33,319 nt of DNA from Anaerolineales bacterium (GCA_024710905.1 JANJTV010000048.1:1-33319); one strand, 5' to 3'. Shown: positions 7,612 to 16,095, counted from the first letter of the stretch. A program made the numbers and translations. Notes: generated from the letters alone by a model not told the origin.

Positions 7612-8175
7612 TTGACTGAGTTGCATCAGAGGCATATGCTGTGGCAGATTTTACTTTTTGCGTTGGCGTTTCTGACGGCCTGCGCTGGCCCCCAGGCAGG
7701 CTCACCCCTGCGGGATGCCCGTTATTTGGACCTTGGCCTGGCCCCGGAGATTTCGGGCGAGACCTGGCTGAATACGCCCGGGCCGCTGCGCCTGGCTGAC
7801 CTGCGCGGCAGGGTGGTGTTGCTTGAAATGTGGACGTTTGGATGAATAAACTGTAAGAATGTACTCCCCTCGTTGAGGGGTTGGCACGAGCAGTACACAG
7901 GGCAAGGGCTGGTGATTATTGGCAACCACTACCCTGAATTTTCTTACGAAGAAGACCTGGGCAACCTGGAACAGGCGGTTGCCGACCTGGGCATCCCTTA
8001 CGCGGTTGTCCAGGACAATGACGGGCTAAACTGGCGGGCGTATCAGAACCGCTACTGGCCCACCCTCTACCTGATTGACAAGTTTGGCCATCTTCGTTAC
8101 ATTCATGTTGGCGAAGGCCGCTACCCTGAAACCGAGCACGCCATCCGCGTTTTACTGGACGAACAATACCCTTAA
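7612..8175 (+). CDS. Predicted selenoprotein: secreted thioredoxin-like (DipZ/TlpA-type) lipoprotein with UxxC motif
   Basis: Read through one TGA (7843-7845), the frame is open from TTG 7612 to TAA 8173-8175 (187 residues). The part before the TGA ends '...LRGRVVLLEMWTFG'. The part after it, in the same frame, reads 'INCKNVLPSLRGWHEQY'. Family members have WT(F/Y)xCINC there, so the TGA stands exactly at the first redox cysteine, giving U78-I-N-C81. The rest of the fold is intact: 'GLVIIGNHYPEF', 'WPTLYLID' with the cis-Pro, and 'GHLRYIHVGEG'. A stem-loop suited to a bacterial SECIS lies 20 nt after the TGA. The N-terminus is a lipoprotein signal (LTAC, Cys24), placing it on the outer face of the membrane. 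ATG 7636 is an alternative start. It is 18 bp upstream of msrP and probably co-transcribed. The rival reading is a nonsense-mutated pseudogene. No selA, selB or tRNA-Sec is in the window. Confidence 0.75.
7866..7880 (+). promoter_or_regulatory. Candidate bacterial SECIS stem-loop
   Basis: CCCCTC (7866-7871), loop GTT (7872-7874), GAGGGG (7875-7880): a perfect 6-bp stem inside the coding sequence. The loop begins with G and starts 26 nt after the TGA. As I recall the published bacterial SECIS model, it asks for a G among the first two loop bases and about 16-37 nt from UGA to the loop, and this fits. Confidence 0.6.
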
Positions 8176-8193
8176 TACAATTGGAGCCAAACC

Positions 8194-9141
<948 letters not shown>

Positions 9142-9205
9142 ATGAACGGAGATAATCGGGGATAACTGCAAAAGTACTGCTTCATATCACAGGAACCTCC
9201 TGCAC

Positions 9206-9243
9206 ACGAACGGCGTCTGTATGACAACGCCGTTCGTTTCTTT
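9206..9243 (+). terminator. Terminator after msrP
   Basis: ACGAACGGCGT (9206-9216), 10-nt loop, ACGCCGTTCGT (9227-9237): perfect 11-bp stem followed by a T-rich tail. It ends just before the strong ribosome site AAAGGAGG of the next gene. Confidence 0.85.
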
Positions 9244-9258
9244 TCAAAGGAGGAAAAG

Positions 9259-10233
9259 ATGAACACCCACCGAATACCCCTGTTGTCCCTGTTCCTGCTG
9301 GCGGTTTTGCTGTCCGCCTGCGCCCCTGCAGCAAGCGTCCCCGCCGAGGCGCCCATGGTGGAAGTCTATGCCGAGCCGATGTCGCTTGACGCGCCTGCTG
9401 TGGAAGAGGCCGGGAAGGCTTTTTCCGGTGATGCTGTTGCGCAGGGTGTGGTCGCCGAAGGCGAAACCGCCCCCGGCTCGCCGGGCATTGCCCAGATTGC
9501 CGACACGTATCGCGACGCGCGCATGATCATCAAGAACGCTGAGCTCCAGTTGTTGGTGGAGGATACCGACGTGGCCCTCGACCGCACCACCCAGGTGGCG
9601 GATGACCTAGGCGGGTACATCATCAGTTCACGTATCTGGTACCAGTCTTATTATGGTGAAAACTACAAATACGCCACCCTGACGCTCGGCATCCCGGCGG
9701 AAGCCTTCGAAACCAGCATGCGCCGCCTGCGCGGGCTGGCCGTCCGCGTGCTGGATGAAAACGCCAGCGGGCAGGATGTGACCGACCAGTTTGTTGACCT
9801 CCAATCCCAGCTGGATAACCTTCTAGCCACCCGTGAGCGTGTTCGCGGTTTCCTAGACCAGGCCACCACCGTGGAGGAAGCCCTGCGCGTCAACCAGCAG
9901 CTCTCCGAACTGGAGCGCCAGATCGAAGAGATACAGGGCCGTATGAACTACCTTCAGGATCGCTCGGCCTTCTCGACCATCACAGTCACCATCAGCCCCG
10001 AATTGCCGGAAATTGAACCCGCTCCCCAGCCTGACGAGTGGAGCCTGGGACAGGTTTTCGATGATGCCTTTGAAACGCTGACCGAAGCCTATCGTGCCCT
10101 GGCCAGCCTGTTCATCTGGCTGCTGGTTGTGGTGGTGCCGGTAGTTGGGCCATTCGCGTTGCTGCTGTGGGGTCTGTGGAAGCTGGCCTTTGGCCGCAAG
10201 GCAAACAAACCGGTTGAGCCAAAAAGTGAATAA
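9259..10233 (+). CDS. DUF4349-family lipoprotein with C-terminal membrane anchor
   Basis: 324 residues. Signal peptide with lipobox LSAC (Cys21). After a low-complexity Ala/Glu-rich stretch, the DUF4349 domain spans about 90-255: 'MIIKNAELQLLVEDTDVALDRT', 'LGGYIISSRIW', 'YATLTLGIPAEAFETSM', 'QDVTDQFVDLQSQLDNL'. A coiled-coil segment ('VEEALRVNQQLSELERQIEEI') follows, then 'AFSTITVTISP'. A transmembrane helix at about 282-310 and a short basic tail complete it. The molecular function of DUF4349 proteins is not established; the coiled coil plus anchor suggests an envelope-associated structural or sensing protein. Start: ATG 9259 after AAAGGAGG. Its transcript converges with the cyclase gene onto a shared terminator. 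Confidence 0.85.
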   Translation: MNTHRIPLLSLFLLAVLLSACAPAASVPAEAPMVEVYAEPMSLDAPAVEEAGKAFSGDAVAQGVVAEGETAPGSPGIAQIADTYRDARMIIKNAELQLLVEDTDVALDRTTQVADDLGGYIISSRIWYQSYYGENYKYATLTLGIPAEAFETSMRRLRGLAVRVLDENASGQDVTDQFVDLQSQLDNLLATRERVRGFLDQATTVEEALRVNQQLSELERQIEEIQGRMNYLQDRSAFSTITVTISPELPEIEPAPQPDEWSLGQVFDDAFETLTEAYRALASLFIWLLVVVVPVVGPFALLLWGLWKLAFGRKANKPVEPKSE

Positions 10234-10246
10234 ACCGGGTTAACAA

Positions 10247-10278
10247 AAAAGCGGCGAGAGTTTTCTCTCGCCGCTTTT
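10247..10278. terminator. Bidirectional intrinsic terminator between DUF4349 and cyclase genes
   Basis: AAAAGCGGCGAGAG (10247-10260), loop TTTT, CTCTCGCCGCTTTT (10265-10278): perfect 14-bp stem with A- and T-runs on the two flanks. It serves both converging genes. Confidence 0.92.
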
Positions 10279-10281
10279 TGC

Positions 10282-12072
10282 TTATAGTCTTAACCGATGT
10301 AGTTCTATTGGCTCGTCGAAGCCTTTGACCTTCTCGCGGAACTGGACAAAGTTTACCCGGCTGCCAGCCAGCCAGGACTGCACTTCCACATCCTTGAAGA
10401 CCTCCTCGCTGAAGATGACTTCACCGCCGTCCGAAAGGCCGGGCAGACGGGCGGTCAGGTTCACGGTCGAGCCAAAATAATCCAGCTTTTCGTTGAGCGT
10501 CACGGCGATGCACGGGCCGCTGTGAACGCCTACTTTTAGGTATAGCTCCGGCGAGCCGCCAATGGCATCCAGGGCACGATGGGAGGCCTGGGTGGCCCGC
10601 AGGGCATCTACTGGCTGGCGGAAGACAGCCATTACCGCGTCGCCGATGGTTTTCACGATGGCGCCGTTGTGCATGGCGATGGCCTGCTCTAGGATGTCGA
10701 AATGCTGGCGCACGCGCCCAAAGGCCGGGCCGTCCCCGATCTGGCGGTACATGCGGGTCGAGTCGCGCAGGTCGGTAAACATCAGCGTGACGTTGCCCAC
10801 TGATATCTCCTCCCCGGCGCGCAGGGCTTCGCGCGAGAACAGGCTGCGGAAGACCTGCAGCGTGGTCACGTCGGCTGCGGTGGCGGCGTCTTGTCGCCAG
10901 GCGGTTTGCTGGAACTGCACTTTGTAGGGGAGCGCGGTCAGGTTGCTGAAACGGAAGCGTGCCTCGGGCTTGACCGCCAGGCCGGTTTTATCCCAGCCCT
11001 GCTCGGTCAGCGCCAGTTCAATTTCCGGCTGGCCGCTTTCATCCACAAAAAAACTGGCGTTGTCGAGCGCGTAATAGCCGGGTTGGAGCACGGCGCTGGT
11101 ATCGAGGGTTTCTCCTGGCGCAACCAGCTGGTTGATCGGGATGTGCGGGATGGATTGCGGCCCGGTGATGCAATATTTCAGGCTGTCGGGGATGGGCCGG
11201 ATGGCCGGGTTGGGGCGGAAGACCACCTCCACCTGGCGGTCAAAATCCACGTCGTAATCAATGTTGCAGAAATTACAGTGCGCGCCGTTATGCACTTCGC
11301 TCAGGCTGGTGTGACTTTCACCCACGCCGCGGCAGCCAGGGCAGAGCAATTCCCAGCGCATGTCGAGCACCCCGGCATTGGCGGCGCGCAGGAAGGCCTC
11401 CAATGTTTCGCGGCGGGGCAGGCTCCACAGGTCGGCCAGTTGGTAGGGGCGCAAGCGCTGCAAGGCCAGGTCGTCAGCATATTCAATCAGGCCGCGCAGT
11501 TTCTGGGCAATCGGGCCGTAGCCGTTCAGGCTGGCCTGGGTGGCAAAGGTTTCCAGGCGCAGGTGGCCGCCGCTGGCAAATTGCACCCGGGCTGGGATTT
11601 CAAAATGTGTACCGTTCTTCTGCACAATTTCGTCGTATTTCTTAAAAATGGAAACAAACTGGGTGGCGCTGATCAGCCCGATCTGCACCGGAATGGCCGC
11701 CAGCCCCAACGGGTTGGCCGGGATAGCCCACACCCGGTAGCGCAGATGTGTGCCGCCGCTGGGGTTGGGCGTCATTTCGGCCAGCACCCGCATTTGTTTC
11801 ACCGGCCCGGCTACATAATCACGAATCACGCCAAACCGGTAAGGATACACCCAGTCGAAGGGTGCTTCGTCCCATTCCACCCGCTGGCCGAAGATGTAAA
11901 ACCTTAGGCGATATTTGCCCGGTTTCAGGTTGGGCGCATCAGTAAGATGCTGGATGGGCGGCAGGCCGGTATCGCGGTTAAAGCGGTTGGTGTCGGCCAC
12001 AAACGGCCAGAGCGCCTCCTGCGAGGACTTCAAATCCACATGCCAGTCATAATGAAATTCTTTATTCAGCAT
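10282..12072 (-). CDS. Class III adenylate cyclase with N-terminal DUF5939/SRPBCC-like region
   Basis: 596 residues, no membrane helix. Residues 1-160 look like a START/SRPBCC-type fold. A middle part carries a CPGC...CNFC zinc-ribbon-like motif ('HCNFCNIDYDVDFDRQVEV'), typical of the DUF5939 region found before bacterial cyclases. The cyclase domain is at about 427-596: 'VTLMFTDLRDST' (metal Asp434), 'VKTIGDAVMAVF' (Lys474, metal Asp478), and 'LDYFGSTVNLTARL' (Asp531, Asn538, Arg542). The full catalytic set is present, and the Lys/Asp pair predicts ATP rather than GTP as substrate. It makes cAMP in the cytoplasm; the input sensed by the N-terminus is unknown. A minus-strand TATAAT (12084-12089) lies 11 nt before the ATG, with GGAG between. 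The gene is divergent from phoB. Confidence 0.9.
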   Translation of the reverse strand: MLNKEFHYDWHVDLKSSQEALWPFVADTNRFNRDTGLPPIQHLTDAPNLKPGKYRLRFYIFGQRVEWDEAPFDWVYPYRFGVIRDYVAGPVKQMRVLAEMTPNPSGGTHLRYRVWAIPANPLGLAAIPVQIGLISATQFVSIFKKYDEIVQKNGTHFEIPARVQFASGGHLRLETFATQASLNGYGPIAQKLRGLIEYADDLALQRLRPYQLADLWSLPRRETLEAFLRAANAGVLDMRWELLCPGCRGVGESHTSLSEVHNGAHCNFCNIDYDVDFDRQVEVVFRPNPAIRPIPDSLKYCITGPQSIPHIPINQLVAPGETLDTSAVLQPGYYALDNASFFVDESGQPEIELALTEQGWDKTGLAVKPEARFRFSNLTALPYKVQFQQTAWRQDAATAADVTTLQVFRSLFSREALRAGEEISVGNVTLMFTDLRDSTRMYRQIGDGPAFGRVRQHFDILEQAIAMHNGAIVKTIGDAVMAVFRQPVDALRATQASHRALDAIGGSPELYLKVGVHSGPCIAVTLNEKLDYFGSTVNLTARLPGLSDGGEVIFSEEVFKDVEVQSWLAGSRVNFVQFREKVKGFDEPIELHRLRL

Positions 12073-12083
12073 AATTTCTCCAC

Positions 12084-12089
12084 ATTATA
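12084..12089 (-). promoter_or_regulatory. -10 TATAAT of the adenylate cyclase gene
   Basis: Minus-strand TATAAT ends 11 nt before ATG 12072, with GGAG in between. No clear -35 is seen. Confidence 0.45.
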
Positions 12090-12118
12090 CAGTTCCCAAT
12101 AAATTACTCGGTTGCAGT

Positions 12119-12146
12119 TTCACAACCCTTTAACAAGATATTAACT
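12119..12146 (+). promoter_or_regulatory. Candidate Pho box upstream of phoB
   Basis: TTCACA (12119), TTAACA (12130) and TTAACT (12141): three hexamers at exact 11-bp steps. The layout matches the TTNACA tandem repeats bound by PhoP/PhoB-type regulators. A TATATT (12170-12175) downstream can serve as -10, 26 nt before the ATG. It suggests autoregulation of the two-component operon. Confidence 0.55.
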
Positions 12147-12201
12147 CGCCCATTTGGTCGCTATGGTAGTATATTGTTAACAAACTTGCGAAAAATGACC
12201 T

Positions 12202-12918
12202 ATGGCTGAAAAAATACTACTCGTTGAAGACGAACCTGCCCTGCAAGACACCCTGTTATATAACCTGCAAAAACAGGGTTACGAAGTGGAAGCCGTGGGC
12301 GATGGCCTGCTTGCGCTTGAAGCTGCCCGTCGCATGCAGCCCGACCTGTTGATTCTGGACATTATGCTGCCGCGCATGGATGGGGTGGAAGTGTGCAAGA
12401 CCCTGCGCCGCGAGAACTTCACCAGCCCGGTCATCATGCTTACCGCCCGCGACGATGAAATTGACCGCGTGGTTGGCCTGGAAGTCGGCGCAGATGATTA
12501 CCTTACCAAGCCGTTCTCCATGCGCGAATTGATGGCCCGCGTCAAGGCCCAACTGCGCCGCACCCAGCTCATCCGCGCCGAACTGGACAAGATTAAAACA
12601 TCAGAACCTGCAACGCCTCAACTTCTTACCTTTGGAAACTTGTCCGTCAACATCACCCGCCGCGAAGTCAGCCTGAACGACAGCCCGATCCCCCTCAAAC
12701 CGCAGGAATACGACCTGCTGCTCTTCTTCGCCGAACACAAAGGCCAGATGCTCTCACGCGAATTTATCCTTGAGCGCGTCTGGGGCTGGGACTACATCGG
12801 CGACAGCCGCACGGTGGATGTGCATGTGCGCTGGCTGCGCCAGAAGATTGAAATTGACCCCGGCAACCCCGTCCGCATTGTCACTGTGCGCGGCGGCGGT
12901 TATCGTTTCGAAGGTTAA
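12202..12918 (+). CDS. phoB: PhoB/PhoP-type response regulator (OmpR family)
   Basis: 238 residues. Receiver domain 1-120: acidic pocket 'VEDEP', phospho-acceptor Asp53 in '[13 protein letters not shown]', Thr81 in 'VIMLTARDD', Lys103 in 'DDYLTKPF'. The winged-helix effector domain spans about 140-238, with '[18 protein letters not shown]' and the recognition-helix region '[19 protein letters not shown]', ending '[13 protein letters not shown]'. It is followed after 11 bp by a PhoR-like kinase gene. Sequence alone cannot separate PhoB from other OmpR-family regulators. The assignment rests on the PhoR-like partner, two pst operons downstream and the shared phased TTAACA repeats. No good ribosome site precedes ATG 12202. 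Confidence 0.85.
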   Translation: MAEKILLVEDEPALQDTLLYNLQKQGYEVEAVGDGLLALEAARRMQPDLLILDIMLPRMDGVEVCKTLRRENFTSPVIMLTARDDEIDRVVGLEVGADDYLTKPFSMRELMARVKAQLRRTQLIRAELDKIKTSEPATPQLLTFGNLSVNITRREVSLNDSPIPLKPQEYDLLLFFAEHKGQMLSREFILERVWGWDYIGDSRTVDVHVRWLRQKIEIDPGNPVRIVTVRGGGYRFEG

Positions 12919-12929
12919 TCCCCTCCCTT

Positions 12930-14186
12930 ATGACTGTCCAAATTGCCATTTTTGTTTTTTTGCTTATCCTGCTCTTTTGGATGTTCTGGCAATACGTCTC
13001 CCTGCGCCGCAGCATTTCAGGTGCCGCCCGGGCCATTCGCCGCGCCACTAGTTCGGAGGGGCAGGCCTCCCCCGAATTGGATACTGACCATCAGGCATTG
13101 GATGAACTGATTGGCGCGATTAATGCCCGGGCCGCCTGGTACCAGCAGCGCATGGACGATCTCGATTCAGAGCGCGCCCGCCTGGCTGCTGTGCTGGAGC
13201 AAATGACAGATGGGGTACTGATTGCCGATGATACCGGCCGTGTACGCTTTGCCAACCCAGCGGCCGAGAATTTGTTCAATGGCGGCAAGCCCCTGTTGGG
13301 ATACTCTGTCACCGAGTCGATCCGCCACCACCGCCTAGTGGAAGCCTGGCGTACCTGCCAGGAGACCCGCGAAGTGCAGACAGAATCGGTTGAGATTCCC
13401 TCCCGGCGGCAACTCCTGCAACTGGTCGCCATCCCGGATGAGTTTGCAGGCGGCAGTCTGCTGCTAGTGCAAGATCTGACCCGCATTCGCCGCCTCGAAA
13501 CCGTACGGCGCGATTTCATCTCCAACCTGTCTCACGAAATCCGTACTCCGCTGGCCTCGCTCAAGGCGCTGGCCGAAACCCTGCAGGAGGGAGCACTGGA
13601 TGATCCACCCGCCGCCCGACGTTTCGTCAACAGCATGCAAACTGAAGTGGATGCCCTGACCCAGATGGCGAATGAATTGTTGGAATTGTCGCGCATTGAA
13701 TCTGGCCAGGTGCCACTTTCGCTTAAACCTGTCCAGCCTTCTTCCCTGCTGGAGACAGCCGCCGAACGGATGAAAGCCCAGATTGAGCGTGCCGGGCTGC
13801 AGGTTGAGATTTTGAAAAGCGCCAACCTGCCCAATGTACTGGCCGATGGGCCGCGTATTGAGCAAGTGCTGGTCAATCTGATTCATAATGCTGTTAAGTT
13901 CACCATGCCGGGTGGGACGTTAAGCTTGTTTGCCGAAGCGGATGGCGAGTTTGTACGCCTGTCTCTGCGTGATACCGGCGCAGGCATCCCTGCCGATGAC
14001 CTGCCGCGCATTTTTGAGCGTTTCTATAAAATAGACCGCGCCCGCACAAAAGGCTCGGCAGGCGGCACGGGCCTGGGTCTTTCCATTGCAAGGCATATCG
14101 TTGAAGCGCATGGCGGCCGAATCTGGGCCGAAAGCGTGGAAGGCAAGGGCAGCACCTTCACTTTTTCCCTGCCAATTGCCTCTTGA
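12930..14186 (+). CDS. phoR: PhoR-like membrane sensor histidine kinase
   Basis: 418 residues. One N-terminal membrane helix (about 4-25) without a sizeable extracytoplasmic loop, then a short HAMP-like/coiled linker. A PAS domain at about 85-185 reads 'LAAVLEQMTDGVLIADDTGRVRFANPAAENLF'. HisKA contains 'RRDFISNLSHEIRTPLASLK' (His202), and HATPase_c has 'NLIHNAVKFT', 'RDTGAGIPADDLPRIFERFYK' and 'GTGLGLSIARHIVEAHGG'. This compact TM-PAS-HisKA layout is that of PhoR, which senses phosphate through the Pst/PhoU complex rather than by an outer domain. It lies 11 bp after phoB, in the same operon. The gene ends 34 bp before the arsR start. Confidence 0.88.
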   Translation: MTVQIAIFVFLLILLFWMFWQYVSLRRSISGAARAIRRATSSEGQASPELDTDHQALDELIGAINARAAWYQQRMDDLDSERARLAAVLEQMTDGVLIADDTGRVRFANPAAENLFNGGKPLLGYSVTESIRHHRLVEAWRTCQETREVQTESVEIPSRRQLLQLVAIPDEFAGGSLLLVQDLTRIRRLETVRRDFISNLSHEIRTPLASLKALAETLQEGALDDPPAARRFVNSMQTEVDALTQMANELLELSRIESGQVPLSLKPVQPSSLLETAAERMKAQIERAGLQVEILKSANLPNVLADGPRIEQVLVNLIHNAVKFTMPGGTLSLFAEADGEFVRLSLRDTGAGIPADDLPRIFERFYKIDRARTKGSAGGTGLGLSIARHIVEAHGGRIWAESVEGKGSTFTFSLPIAS

Positions 14187-14210
14187 CAAAATCAAGCTTT
14201 ATCGTAAAAT
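14183..14210 (+). promoter_or_regulatory. arsR promoter
   Basis: TTGACA (14183-14188), 16-nt spacer, TAAAAT (14205-14210). The start codon is only 10 nt after the -10, so the leader is very short. The -35 begins within the phoR stop-codon region. The -10 lies inside the ArsR operator. Confidence 0.75.
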
Positions 14211-14216
14211 TACGAT
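14201..14216. promoter_or_regulatory. ArsR operator 1 (over the arsR -10)
   Basis: ATCGTAAAATTACGAT: 7-bp inverted repeat (ATCGTAA/TTACGAT) with a 2-bp centre. It overlaps the -10 box, so a bound repressor would block RNA polymerase. The same pattern recurs before arsM at 14593-14608. Confidence 0.75.
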
Positions 14217-14220
14217 AATT

Positions 14221-14541
14221 ATGACGGAAACCATTGCACTCTCCTACGATAAACGACGACTGGCAAAAATGCTCAAAGCCTTGGGCAACCCGGTTCGCTT
14301 CCAGATCGTCGAATACCTGGCCAACAACCACATGTGCATTACCAATGATATCGTCAAGACCCTACCATTGGCCCAGTCCACGATCAGCCAGCATCTCAAG
14401 GTGTTGCGCGAGGCGGGGTTGATTCAGGGAGAGATCGAAGGCCCTGCCACCTGTTACTGCATCAATGAAGAGGGCATGCGTTTCCTGAAAGAACAGATTG
14501 GCTCCTGGTTGCCCGAACAGGTTAACCTGCTCCAGTTGTAA
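14221..14541 (+). CDS. arsR: ArsR-family metalloid-responsive repressor
   Basis: 106 residues from ATG 14221. A longer frame starting at 14086 lies inside phoR and is discarded, since promoter and operator sit immediately before 14221. A winged helix-turn-helix is clear: 'MLKALGNPVRFQIVEYL', 'LPLAQSTISQHLKVLREAGLI', 'GEIEGPATCYCINEEG'. Cysteines 39, 78 and 80 are candidate As(III) ligands; the classical ELCVCDL pair is absent, so the arsenic site is of a variant type. It should repress its own promoter and arsM through the two matching palindromes and release them when arsenite binds. It is followed by a weak hairpin with a T-run and then the arsM operator. Confidence 0.88.
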   Translation: MTETIALSYDKRRLAKMLKALGNPVRFQIVEYLANNHMCITNDIVKTLPLAQSTISQHLKVLREAGLIQGEIEGPATCYCINEEGMRFLKEQIGSWLPEQVNLLQL

Positions 14542-14558
14542 GTCTGTTCTTTGTTCAC

Positions 14559-14580
14559 TCGCCGGATGTGGCGACTTTTT
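14559..14580 (+). terminator. Weak terminator-like hairpin between arsR and arsM
   Basis: TCGCC (14559-14563), loop of six, GGCGA (14570-14574), followed by C and a run of six T. The stem is only 5 bp, so termination is probably partial. Confidence 0.4.
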
Positions 14581-14592
14581 TAGACCCAAAAT

Positions 14593-14608
14593 ATCGTATT
14601 TTTACGAT
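14593..14608. promoter_or_regulatory. ArsR operator 2 (upstream of arsM)
   Basis: ATCGTATTTTTACGAT: same half-sites as operator 1 (ATCGTAW and TTACGAT), same 2-bp centre. It lies 16 bp before the arsM start codon and next to its ribosome site AAAGGAG. Confidence 0.7.
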
Positions 14609-14624
14609 AAAAGGAGACAGCACC

Positions 14625-16052
14625 ATGATTATCAACAATCCATCCCAACCGTATTTTGAAAAAGTGGCCGGGGAGTGGGATTCCCTGCGGACGGGCTACT
14701 TTACCGAAGTGGTACGCGAAGTGGCCATTGCCAAAGCCTGGTTACATCCCTCCATGCAAGTGGCGGATGTCGGCGCGGGCACGGGCTTTATGGCTGCCGG
14801 GTTGGCCCCTTTGGCCAGCAAGGTAATCGTACTGGACGGTTCCCCTGCCATGCTGGAAGTGGCCCGCAAGAATCTGGCGTCCTATAGCAATGTGGAATAC
14901 CAGGTTGCCGATGGGCAATCCCTGCCTGTGCCGGATGCCAGCCTGGATGCAGCTTTTGCCAACATGTACCTGCACCACGCGCCAGACCCGGCTGCAGCGA
15001 TCCGTGAGATGGTGCGCATCCTGCGTCCCGGCGGCAGGCTGGTGATTACTGACTTGGATGTTCATGACCAGGAATGGATGAAAGAAGAAATGTCCGACGT
15101 CTGGCTGGGGTTTGACCGGGCCGAGTTGCGCAAATGGTTTGAGGAAGCCGGGCTGGTGAACATCATAATTGATGACACCGAACAGACCTGCCAGTCTGAA
15201 CGGCAGACCGCCATCAATATTTTTGTTGCCACCGGTACCAGGCGCATCGTGGCGCGGGATTCGGTCCAGGCCAGTTATGCGGCCCGGGCAACAGAAGGCG
15301 ATTGCGGCTGCTCCAGCGATTGTTGTGAAGATAGCAATAGCGACAGCGACTGTGGTTGCAGCAGCAGCTGTTGTTCCCCTGGCACAATCTCGCTCGAAGA
15401 GGTTGGTACCATTCACTGGGATGGCGGCTATTCGCCATCCGAAACTGCCGATGTTCCTGCTGATGCAGCCGGGTTTTCTCTAGGATGTGGCAACCCGGTG
15501 GCGATGGCGGGCCTGAAGGATGGTGAAGTTGTGTTGGACATCGGTTCCGGCGGCGGGCTGGATGCCTTCCTGGCGGCAAAACGGGTTGGCCCGACCGGTT
15601 TTGTGTATGGCATTGATATGACCCCTGCCATGCTGCAGCGTGCCCGCAAGGCAGCCAAAAAAGGCGGCTTTGAGAATGTTAAGTTCCGGCATGGGTATGC
15701 CGAGAAGCTTCCCGTGAAGGACGGCGAAATCGATGTGATTCTGTCCAATTGCGTCATCAACCTGACCGAGGACAAGGCCAAAGTGTTCGCCGAAGCGTAC
15801 CGGGTTCTAAAGCCGGGCGGTCGCCTGGAGGTCAACGATATGGTGTTTGGCGGGTCCATCCCACCTGCTGCGCGCCTTTCGACGGGCGGCTGGGCGGAAT
15901 GTATCTCAGGTGCGCTGCCCGAAGGCGAGTATGTAGACCTGGTGAAACAGGCTGGGTTTACGGACGTGCAGGTGCGGCGCAGTACCAGCGGAGGAAGTTC
16001 CACCGGTGTGCCGGTTTATAGTGTGCAGGTTTCTGCACTAAAGGTTCAATAA
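14625..16052 (+). CDS. arsM: ArsM-type arsenite methyltransferase fused to a second N-terminal SAM methyltransferase domain
   Basis: 475 residues from ATG 14625, chosen for the AAGGAG just upstream; a GTG at 14568 would run through the operator. The N-terminal half (about 1-215) is a class I methyltransferase: 'VADVGAGTGFMAAGL' (SAM motif I, 47-60), 'MYLHHAPDPAAAIREM', 'RILRPGGRLVITD'. A Cys-rich linker with a repeated nonapeptide DCGCSS[D/S]CC (226-234, 242-250) follows. The C-terminal half is ArsM-like: 'LGCGNP' (Cys288), 'VVLDIGSGGG' (302-311), 'LSNCVINL' (Cys376), 'WAECISGAL' (Cys426). These three match the As(III)-binding cysteines of known ArsM. It converts arsenite to methylated arsenicals in the cytoplasm with SAM. 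The linker may capture arsenite. A role for the N-terminal domain is not known. A strong terminator follows. Confidence 0.85.
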   Translation: MIINNPSQPYFEKVAGEWDSLRTGYFTEVVREVAIAKAWLHPSMQVADVGAGTGFMAAGLAPLASKVIVLDGSPAMLEVARKNLASYSNVEYQVADGQSLPVPDASLDAAFANMYLHHAPDPAAAIREMVRILRPGGRLVITDLDVHDQEWMKEEMSDVWLGFDRAELRKWFEEAGLVNIIIDDTEQTCQSERQTAINIFVATGTRRIVARDSVQASYAARATEGDCGCSSDCCEDSNSDSDCGCSSSCCSPGTISLEEVGTIHWDGGYSPSETADVPADAAGFSLGCGNPVAMAGLKDGEVVLDIGSGGGLDAFLAAKRVGPTGFVYGIDMTPAMLQRARKAAKKGGFENVKFRHGYAEKLPVKDGEIDVILSNCVINLTEDKAKVFAEAYRVLKPGGRLEVNDMVFGGSIPPAARLSTGGWAECISGALPEGEYVDLVKQAGFTDVQVRRSTSGGSSTGVPVYSVQVSALKVQ

Positions 16053-16095
16053 AAATAGGCTGGTTTCAGGAAAGTTCTGAAACCAGCCTATTTTT
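16051..16095 (+). terminator. Strong hairpin terminator after arsM
   Basis: AAAAATAGGCTGGTTTCAG (16051-16069) and its exact complement (16077-16095): 19-bp stem, 7-nt loop, with A- and T-runs at the base. The arsM stop codon TAA enters the left arm. Only 34 nt separate it from arsP, so arsP either has its own promoter there or depends on readthrough. Confidence 0.9.

Noticed and set aside
7612..7845. A short stand-alone protein ending at TGA 7843-7845, with a separate gene from 7873
   Set aside because: The two pieces are in the same frame and together make one thioredoxin fold with TGA at the redox Cys. A lone second gene would start with TTG in mid-domain and lack its signal peptide.
10891..11907. 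338-codon plus-strand frame opposite the adenylate cyclase
   Set aside because: It is the complement of a well-supported cyclase gene on the minus strand and has no domain content.
14086..14220. 45 extra N-terminal codons for ArsR
   Set aside because: They lie within phoR and its stop. The arsR promoter and operator sit immediately before ATG 14221.
14568..14624. GTG start 19 codons upstream for ArsM
   Set aside because: It would translate through the ArsR operator; the AAGGAG site is correctly placed for ATG 14625.
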